Part shown: positions 7,411-12,473 of the stretch, piece by piece
Numbering within the stretch: the stretch's first letter is position 1
Layout: every line of letters starts with the position of its first letter
Origin: Proteobacteria bacterium UBA2133
GTDB taxonomy: Bacteria; Pseudomonadota; Gammaproteobacteria; Arenicellales; UBA868
Length of the DNA: 12,473 nt
Assembly (NCBI GenBank): GCA_002327725.1
Contig: DCXP01000079.1
Location: 37,284 to 49,756, forward strand
Direction of reading: 5' to 3'
Program-made: the position numbers and the translations under genes
Notes under the pieces: generated by a model
Databases searched by the model: none
Told to the model about the DNA's origin: nothing
What the model saw: only the letters and a program-made list of their open reading frames with translations

Positions 7411-8183
7411 TGCTCGAAGCCAATTTGGAGCCAATTCACACCGTGGAAACAGGGACACCTTCCATACCATCCGCGCCGGGGAAGCCGCTGTACCGGGTGG
7501 TTGAGGATTACCTACGCAGAGAGATCGATAGTGGCAAACTGGCCCCGGGCGATCTGATTCCGTCCGAATCTGAACTGGCTACAGAGCTAAATGTCAGCGG
7601 GGGAACCGTAAAGAAGGCGATTGAGAATCTGGTCTGGGAGCGCCGGCTATACCGCCACCAGGGCAAGGGCACCTACGTGTCAAGAATCGACTTTAACAAC
7701 AGCCTGTTCCGTTTCTTTTCCTACGGCACACACAGTGGCAATCCGGTCCGTATCCACAAGGAAACCCCTGTTCGTAAACTGTGCGAAGGCCCGCCCGAGA
7801 TCTGTCAGAAGTTGCAGGCCCCTCACCAGAGCCAGATGGTATACATCGAACGTGTCGGATATCGCGGCGAGACGCCCGTCCTGATCGAAAAATGCTGGTG
7901 GGCGGCGGCACTGGTCCCGGGACTTGAGAGCGAAGAGGTTCATATCCCTGACCTGATGTATGCTGTGGTTGTTGACCAACTCAAAGTGCCAATTGTCCGC
8001 GCAGAGGAGATTCTTACTGCGGAGATCGCAGACCAGACCACGGCGACGACGCTCAAGGTCGATCTAGGTGCACCACTCGTAGTACTGAACCGCCTGACCT
8101 ACACCCAGAAAAACCGGCCGATCGAGTTCCGCATTACCCGGGGCCGGGCGGACAGTTTCAGTTACCGTACTGAAATACGATAG
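7410..8183 (+). CDS. GntR-family transcriptional regulator, HutC/UTRA type
   Basis: The 257-residue cytoplasmic protein has an N-terminal winged helix (about residues 26-91). Its recognition region is IPSESELATELNVSGGTVKKAI, and the wing is YRHQGKGTYVS. A C-terminal UTRA ligand-binding domain (about 118-252) contains YIERVGYRGETPVLIEKCW and the strand pattern VVLNRLTYTQKNRPIEF. Length and architecture are normal for HutC-type repressors, which release DNA when a small effector binds. The start is uncertain: TTG at 7410 is the longest, while TTG at 7425 or GTG at 7443 (a GGAG about 12 nt upstream) would still keep the whole DNA-binding domain. It is the only complete plus-strand gene here and is divergent from tctAB, so it most likely controls tctAB-tctC and perhaps the catabolic genes. 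The effector is unknown, with the transported acid or its CoA ester as candidates. Confidence 0.85.
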   Translation: MLEANLEPIHTVETGTPSIPSAPGKPLYRVVEDYLRREIDSGKLAPGDLIPSESELATELNVSGGTVKKAIENLVWERRLYRHQGKGTYVSRIDFNNSLFRFFSYGTHSGNPVRIHKETPVRKLCEGPPEICQKLQAPHQSQMVYIERVGYRGETPVLIEKCWWAAALVPGLESEEVHIPDLMYAVVVDQLKVPIVRAEEILTAEIADQTTATTLKVDLGAPLVVLNRLTYTQKNRPIEFRITRGRADSFSYRTEIR

Positions 8184-8195
8184 GCCCGCAAACCA

Positions 8196-8221
8196 GCTTG
8201 CAACAATTCTGGGCTGCAAGC
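8196..8221 (+). other. hairpin after gntR without a T-run
   Basis: GCTTGCA (8196-8202) and TGCAAGC (8215-8221) form a 7-bp perfect stem with a 12-nt loop, starting 13 nt after the gntR stop. No U-tract follows, so it is a weak candidate for transcript-end processing or termination. It ends 5 bp before the edge of the 71-bp repeat. Confidence 0.3.
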
Positions 8222-8225
8222 GGTT

Positions 8226-8296
8226 CCGGTATCTTCCACCGCCCGCTGCGACAGATAGCGGTTGCGCTCGGGCTCCAGGATGGTCCAGGCGATCGC
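8226..8296. repeat. 71-bp direct repeat, copy 2 (in truncated sauS-like fragment)
   Basis: Partner of 3948-4018, offset by 4278 bp, in the same orientation with two mismatches. The low-coordinate edge of this copy is exactly where resemblance to sauS ends. Confidence 0.9.
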
Positions 8297-8398
8297 TGCA
8301 ACTACCTCATCGACCCGACCCTGATCGAATGTTTCGTATTCCGCCTGGGCGGTCCGGGCGAGCGCAATTAACTTGGAAACTGAAGAATCTGCAGTCAT
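8226..8398 (-). pseudogene. truncated 5' fragment of a second sauS-like dehydrogenase gene
   Basis: From ATG at 8398 this frame gives about 57 codons matching the start of the intact dehydrogenase. By eye 39 of 52 aligned residues are identical, and 27 of the last 28, including VVAAIAWTILEPE and RYLSQRAVEDTG. Homology stops at 8226. The frame then runs about 20 unrelated codons into the antisense of the gntR 3' end and stops at 8162. Everything from the cofactor domain onward, including the catalytic Cys, is missing, so the product cannot be an enzyme. It lies 65 nt downstream of the TRAP large permease on the same strand, as if it were once the next gene in that operon. The N-terminal 26 codons or so are clearly diverged from the intact gene, while the final 71 bp are nearly identical. 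This suggests a recombination junction rather than simple decay. Confidence 0.85.
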
Positions 8399-8463
8399 AA
8401 GGCCAGAAAATGCGGCACCGCTAAGTCTACCGGTGTCCGGCCAAGACGCTGCGCAAGGCGTTT

Positions 8464-11124
8464 CTAGAAGTTCAGGGAAATATCCTGATGCTTTGATTTG
8501 CAACGAGCCACAAACTCCGCCTGCTCTGCGTCCAAGCGCTCCTGTAGACGCAGCCCTACTGTACCCCTGAGGGCCTGGTCATACTCAGTCAACGGTGCAC
8601 CGAGTTCTTGTGCCGCCTTCTGCCGCCAACGCACTTCGTCGGCATATAACGCGAGACCTTCATCGAGCAAGGCCAGTGCTTTCACCGGGTCGGCGTTGCT
8701 CCCCTTGAGAGCGCGCCGAGCCTTACTGATCCGAGATTTGATCTTGCTGCTGCCGGCTATCGACCCCAGTTCCTTGCCCAAAGCCTTTATTGTGGGCATC
8801 GCAGTCTCCGGGGCTTCATTTATGATCACCCCACGCAGGCCGGCCAAGGCCGGGCCAATATCAACCAATGCCGGTGTTGCTGCGAGCAACTGTCGCACCT
8901 GGACCAGCGCATCGTACGATTCATCCACGTTTCGTCGATAAGTAAGAACTGCTTTTTTCTCCTGCTTGACCAGGGTCAAGTAAGCTTCATGCTGGCCTTC
9001 CCAGTCCACGGAGATGGTGGCGGCGATCTGTTGTTTTTCCTGCACCAGCGCGGCAATTTTCCTATCGATGACGAGCAGGTCTGCTTCGGTACCCTCGCCG
9101 CGGCTGACCCGGTTCTTCTTCTGCTCCAGTACTTCGATGTTCTTGTCTACCATACGCATCTGGCGCTGTATGAACCGGGTCTTTCGATGCAGTGGTCGAT
9201 AACCCGGCTCAAACTGGTCAACCGCCGCGCGGGTGCGCTGCAGTTCCTTGATCAAAGCAAAGGCGTTGAGCACCCCGGCATGGGTCTTTTCTAACGCTGC
9301 TGCCTGGGCTTGGGGCAGAAAACTCGTTTCAAGAGCGCGCGCCGTCCGAACTGCTGCTCGCAACTTATCTTCAGACTCATCGTAACGGGTGAAAACGTAG
9401 GTCTCAAGGCATTCCTGCAGCCTGGGATTCATTGGCGGCGGGGCTGTCTCAGCGGTCAGGGTGATCTTGTTAGGCAGGTAGTTAACCAAACTGGGCAAGT
9501 ATCCGGTGATCGCGAGACCCACCAACTGCAAGGCGATAAACGCCACGGCCCCACGGTAAATCTGCAGTGTCTTCACCGCAGAGGAGGCAACTCCGCGCAG
9601 GTAAAACAGCGCAAAACCAAAAGGTGGAGTCAAAAACGAGGTCTGAATGTTAAGTCCTATCATCACCCCCAGCCAGACGGCGGTGACATTGGCCGAAGGC
9701 TCTGCCAGCAGGATCGGGGCAACAATGGGTACCACCACCACGGCAATCTCGATAAAGTCGAGAAAGAACCCGAGTAGAAAAATCACCGCCATCACCACGA
9801 TAAACTGGACCCAGAATCCGCCGGGTAGCCCACCCAGAAAATCCTTGACCAGTATCTCCCCGCCGAACGCTCTAAACGCAGAGGTCAGCATTGCTGCACC
9901 GATGAGGATAATAAATACCATCGACGTAATCTTGGCCGTCTCCACCATGACCCCACGCAACACATCTTCAGTCACAAACGCCCGGTATACGCTCCACAGT
10001 ATCGAGACCAATAGCCCGGCAACACCTACGGACGCCAAAACCAGGCCAAAAACATCCTCAGAGGACTTCAGGTTCTTGACATTAATCTCATAGGTACCGT
10101 TAACAACGAAGATCAACAGTGTCGATGCCACGCCGATGAGCGCTGGAAGGTAACGGCGCTTACCACTGCTGTTGAGTCGGTAGCCGCCCATGATCATAGC
10201 GCCGATGGCGCCGATAGCGCCGGCCTGATTAACGGTGGCGATACCCATGATAATGGAGCCCAGCACTGCAAAAATCAGCGCCAATGGTGGTACCAGTGCC
10301 AATATCACCCGGATGGCAAACTGACGATCGTACTTGCCTTCGTAGGGGACAGACGGCGCACTGTGCGGTTGAATCAAGGCTTTAATGAGGATATAGCCCA
10401 TGTACAACCCCACCAGCACCAGGCCTGGGAACAGGGCCCCCATGAACATCTCACCAGCGCTTGCTGAACTGACAGAAAACTCCGATGGTAGGTTGAATTC
10501 GCCGGTGACCTGTTTGTAGTGCTCGGTACGCAAGGCACCAGCCACATCGGTAGCGTTGGACAACTGATCGGCGAGAATGATGAGGACTATAGAGGGGGGG
10601 ATAATCTGGCCCAGCGTACCGGCAGCACAAATCGTGCCGCAAGCAAGCGGTTTGGAATAGTTATGCCGCAGCATGGCTGGCAGCGAAATCAGTCCCATGG
10701 CTATGACTGTGGCTCCGACGATGCCTGTGGTCGCAGCCAGCAGCGTCCCGACGAACACCACTGAGATACCCAGCCCTCCGGGTACCGGCCCGAACAACTG
10801 GGCCATGGCGACCAGCAGGTCTTCGGCAATCTTTGACCGCTGCAGCATGATGCCCATGAATATGAACAAGGGAATTGCAATCAGCGTATCGCGCTCAACA
10901 TCCCAGTACAGGCTACGAAAATTTGTGACCCCTGCACTGAGCCACTGAACCGCGCCGCCCTGGGCAAAATAGGCGCCCGCGTCACCGGCAAAAATGTAGC
11001 CGCACAATGCAGCTACGCCAATACTGAGGATCGCCGAGCCCGGCAGAGCAAAAGCCACCGGAAAGCCGGAACTCAGCGCCAGCACCATCAGCGCTATGAG
11101 TAGGCTTAGAAAAACGAGTTCCAT
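8464..11124 (-). CDS. dctM: TRAP transporter large permease (DctM type) with long C-terminal helical extension
   Basis: The 886-residue inner-membrane protein is the Na+-coupled transport subunit of a TRAP system. Residues about 1-555 are DctM-like, with SGFPVAFALPGSAIL at 19-33, IPLFIFMGIMLQRSKIAEDLL (84-104), ATTGIVGATVIAMGLI (131-146), CGTICAAGTLGQIIPPSIVLIILAD (162-186) and, in the second half, LGFFLDFIEIAVVVVPIVAP and IGLNIQTSFLTPPFGFALFYLR (near 489-510). It also carries a periplasm/cytosol loop near 187-225 and additional helices around 325-380, as in longer DctM forms. Residues about 556-886 have no membrane segment and are charged and helical: EDKLRAAVRTARALE, then a likely coiled coil near 640-730, then KALALLDEGLALYADEVRWRQKAAQEL. 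That extension is not part of the ordinary family, whose members are mostly 420-650 residues. It starts 27 nt after the small permease stop. No strong Shine-Dalgarno is seen, suggesting coupling. Confidence 0.88.
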   Translation of the reverse strand: MELVFLSLLIALMVLALSSGFPVAFALPGSAILSIGVAALCGYIFAGDAGAYFAQGGAVQWLSAGVTNFRSLYWDVERDTLIAIPLFIFMGIMLQRSKIAEDLLVAMAQLFGPVPGGLGISVVFVGTLLAATTGIVGATVIAMGLISLPAMLRHNYSKPLACGTICAAGTLGQIIPPSIVLIILADQLSNATDVAGALRTEHYKQVTGEFNLPSEFSVSSASAGEMFMGALFPGLVLVGLYMGYILIKALIQPHSAPSVPYEGKYDRQFAIRVILALVPPLALIFAVLGSIIMGIATVNQAGAIGAIGAMIMGGYRLNSSGKRRYLPALIGVASTLLIFVVNGTYEINVKNLKSSEDVFGLVLASVGVAGLLVSILWSVYRAFVTEDVLRGVMVETAKITSMVFIILIGAAMLTSAFRAFGGEILVKDFLGGLPGGFWVQFIVVMAVIFLLGFFLDFIEIAVVVVPIVAPILLAEPSANVTAVWLGVMIGLNIQTSFLTPPFGFALFYLRGVASSAVKTLQIYRGAVAFIALQLVGLAITGYLPSLVNYLPNKITLTAETAPPPMNPRLQECLETYVFTRYDESEDKLRAAVRTARALETSFLPQAQAAALEKTHAGVLNAFALIKELQRTRAAVDQFEPGYRPLHRKTRFIQRQMRMVDKNIEVLEQKKNRVSRGEGTEADLLVIDRKIAALVQEKQQIAATISVDWEGQHEAYLTLVKQEKKAVLTYRRNVDESYDALVQVRQLLAATPALVDIGPALAGLRGVIINEAPETAMPTIKALGKELGSIAGSSKIKSRISKARRALKGSNADPVKALALLDEGLALYADEVRWRQKAAQELGAPLTEYDQALRGTVGLRLQERLDAEQAEFVARCKSKHQDISLNF

Positions 11125-11151
11125 GGGTAAGTTTTCGGTGCTTGGCGAGCG

Positions 11152-12204
11152 TTAGATTGCCGATTCTTCGGCGACGTCCTTGTGGCCAGGCTCGCCGCAA
11201 AGATCGGCCATGCTGGCCAAGAAGTAACTGCAAAACTGGATCATCATGGACACGGCAAAAATGATCAGAAAGCCTACCATCAGGTACTTGACGTACATGC
11301 CGTAGCCCTGCTGGTAAACCTCGAAACTGAGTAGCGGGCTGTTCAGGCTGCTACCTTTTCTGGCCATACCAGTCGTCAGAATCACCCAGCACAACGGCAA
11401 CCCGAGTATTGTTGAGCCCAGGCAATTGGTCCAGGCCTTGCCGCGCAGGCTAAAGCGAGTATAGAAAACGTCCACCCGCACATGCCCTTCGGTGATAAGG
11501 GCATAGGCGCTGGCAAAAAGGAATAATGCAGCATACCAAAAACGCACCAGATCACCCATAAACACCTGTTCGTAGGAATAGATGAAACGCGAGATGACAA
11601 TCTGGAATTCGGCAATCACAACAAACAGCGCCAGCCAGATAAAGCCAAGGCCGCGGGCGAACAAGGCGATGATGAACCCAAGTACCACCAGTGGATAGTG
11701 GATGTAGCTACCGCGATACACCGAGCGTCCAAGATTCGTTGCCATCTCCTCACCGAAAAGAGCAACCAGAAACCCTTCCACGCGCAGGAATGAAATCACC
11801 ATGTCGACCACACCGACCAGTAACACGGCCCAGAAACAACTGCGGATGACATAGGCAGCCAGCGACGACCACAATTCCGAGTCCACACGCAGGCCCCGTT
11901 GCGGGGTCGACAATACATAAACTGCTGCTCCGGCCAGCACGGCCAGCAGTATTCCCAGCTGGGTCCAGCCCAACAGCAATACATCATCGGCCAGTGGCGA
12001 ACGCAATGGCCCCAACCCCAGCCACTGCTGGTGGGCAAAGAATTTCCACAGGCCCGGCCAACCCTGCCAGAAGATAAGGTAGTTATTGATCAAAAACAAA
12101 AAGGTGATGCCGATTACGGCCGCGGCGAATATGCGGGCCAGCGCAACCAGTCTAGTCCGGTGCACCGGCTTGGTACCCAGCGTTTTCGCTCTGCTCAATT
12201 CCAT
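11152..12204 (-). CDS. dctQ: TRAP transporter small permease (DctQ type), N-terminally extended
   Basis: At 350 residues this is about twice the usual DctQ length. The DctQ-like core lies at about 165-330. It has a helix pair, then GHVRVDVFYTRFSLRGKAW (240-258, the conserved segment after the second helix), then two more helices (near 260-280 and 303-327). The N-terminal 160 residues add about three hydrophobic helices (near 22-46, 75-98 and 114-140) that ordinary DctQ lacks. The protein pairs with DctM in the inner membrane. The start is ATG at 12204. No good Shine-Dalgarno is visible, and an ATG start with a basic lead (RAKTLGTKPVHR) is reasonable. It sits between the binding-protein gene and dctM, the normal TRAP order P-Q-M. 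Its extra helices and the extended DctM partner suggest a distinct TRAP subtype. Confidence 0.85.
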   Translation of the reverse strand: MELSRAKTLGTKPVHRTRLVALARIFAAAVIGITFLFLINNYLIFWQGWPGLWKFFAHQQWLGLGPLRSPLADDVLLLGWTQLGILLAVLAGAAVYVLSTPQRGLRVDSELWSSLAAYVIRSCFWAVLLVGVVDMVISFLRVEGFLVALFGEEMATNLGRSVYRGSYIHYPLVVLGFIIALFARGLGFIWLALFVVIAEFQIVISRFIYSYEQVFMGDLVRFWYAALFLFASAYALITEGHVRVDVFYTRFSLRGKAWTNCLGSTILGLPLCWVILTTGMARKGSSLNSPLLSFEVYQQGYGMYVKYLMVGFLIIFAVSMMIQFCSYFLASMADLCGEPGHKDVAEESAI

Positions 12205-12288
12205 TACGGCTATAACTTGGCGTTACCTGCGCAGCGTCACGTAGTCCGGCCCAGCAACTGGCAGCGCGGGCTATTGGCGAGCATAAGA

Positions 12289-12318
12289 GGAAAGCGGAGC
12301 CCGCAGGCTCCGCCTTCC
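12289..12318 (-). terminator. intercistronic hairpin between dctP and dctQ
   Basis: The core arms GCGGAGCC and GGCTCCGC pair perfectly around a 4-nt loop (12302-12305). Five further pairs outside, one of them G-U on the minus-strand RNA, extend the stem to 13 bp. It lies 22 nt after the binding-protein stop, in the 136-nt gap before dctQ. The following minus-strand sequence is only modestly T-rich, so it probably acts as a partial terminator or an RNA-stabilising structure. Either would leave more message for the binding protein than for the permeases. Confidence 0.65.
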
Positions 12319-12340
12319 TTTCCTGGTGACAGGTGTCAGA

Positions 12341-12473
12341 TCAGAGACCGAGCACCCGGTTGCGTTGTGCAAGGTAGGCCACATCAGCGATCTTGGCCCA
12401 ACCGCCAACTGCAGCGCGAGTCGCCTCGAAACTTTCGTGAATGCGGTTTGTGAGATCACTGTGAGCCCGGGCT
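12341..12473 (-). CDS. dctP: TRAP transporter periplasmic substrate-binding protein, C-terminal part (DctP type)
   Basis: The frame enters from the right edge and ends at TGA (12343-12341), giving 44 residues. The sequence HSDLTNRIHESFEATRA is followed by VGGWAKIADVAYLAQRNRVLGL. This amphipathic C-terminal pattern, with an aromatic-rich helix and a short tail ending at the stop, is common in TRAP solute receptors of the DctP/TakP group. Its position directly before dctQ and dctM supports the call. The ligand-binding residues and signal peptide lie outside the window, so the substrate cannot be judged. Confidence 0.75.
   Translation of the reverse strand, partial: ARAHSDLTNRIHESFEATRAAVGGWAKIADVAYLAQRNRVLGL

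Noticed and set aside
7229..7423. 64-codon minus-strand frame over the divergent promoter
   Set aside because: It overlaps the tctAB start in another frame and its N-terminus comes from AT-rich promoter DNA.
8405..8432. possible terminator after dctM
   Set aside because: Only about five pairs (CACCG with CGGTG) around a loop of about 10 nt, with a mismatch next to the stem and a short T-run. Too weak to call.
8162..8503. 113-codon minus-strand frame read as an intact small protein
   Set aside because: Only the codons from 8398 to 8226 match the dehydrogenase. The upstream part overlaps the dctM end and the downstream part is antisense gntR.
9310..10093. two overlapping plus-strand open frames of about 150 codons
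   Set aside because: Both are antisense to dctM and have no recognisable features.
11899..12453. 184-codon plus-strand open frame across the dctP-dctQ gap
   Set aside because: Antisense to dctQ, the hairpin and dctP, with low-complexity Gln/Arg-rich composition and no ribosome site.
1..12473. tRNA, rRNA, CRISPR arrays, insertion-sequence genes or integrases
   Set aside because: No cloverleaf-like or ribosomal sequence, no regular short repeat array and no transposase or integrase frame was found by reading. The only long repeat is the 71-bp pair.

Overview
The window reads as a catabolic and transport island of a Gram-negative bacterium, most likely a Pseudomonadota. The evidence is protein-level: TRAP and tripartite tricarboxylate (TTT) transporters with periplasmic binding proteins, a GntR/HutC regulator and a moderately GC-rich coding sequence. 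I cannot place the genus. Nearly every gene lies on the minus strand, so transcription runs from high to low coordinates. The exceptions are the gntR regulator (7410-8183) and the 3' tail of an unidentified membrane-protein gene at the left edge (2-106).

Layout in the direction of transcription: (1) 12473-8464 is a TRAP transporter operon. It holds the C-terminus of the periplasmic binding protein (dctP type), a hairpin, an unusually long small permease (350 aa) and a very long large permease (886 aa) with a roughly 330-residue soluble, helical C-terminal extension. (2) 8398-8226 is a truncated 5' fragment of an acylating aldehyde dehydrogenase gene, directly downstream of the large permease. 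(3) 8183-7410 is a GntR/HutC-type regulator, divergent from the TTT genes across a very AT-rich 50-bp segment. (4) 7262-4212 is a TctA-TctB fusion permease followed by its TctC binding protein, closed by a strong intrinsic terminator at 4185-4152. (5) 4114-190 is a compact three-gene unit: CoA-acylating aldehyde dehydrogenase (SauS-like), AMP-forming acyl-CoA ligase (SauT-like) and phosphate acetyl/butyryltransferase (Pta family).

The best functional reading is sulfoacetate use. The ligase would make sulfoacetyl-CoA, the dehydrogenase would reduce it to sulfoacetaldehyde, Xsc (not in this window) would release sulfite and acetyl phosphate, and Pta would make acetyl-CoA. The TTT and TRAP systems would be alternative uptake routes. 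The substrate is inferred from gene combination and family, not proven. Other short carboxylates remain possible.

The most striking structural signal is a direct repeat of 71 bp with two mismatches (3948-4018 and 8226-8296). It bounds a 4.28-kb segment carrying gntR, tctAB, tctC, the terminator and the first part of sauS. One copy lies inside the intact sauS and the other inside the truncated sauS fragment, both in the same orientation and in the same codon frame. Recombination between them would remove the regulator and TTT transporter and leave a full-length hybrid sauS immediately behind the TRAP operon. The layout therefore looks like insertion, by homologous recombination, of a regulated transporter cassette into an older dctPQM-sauS-sauT-pta operon.
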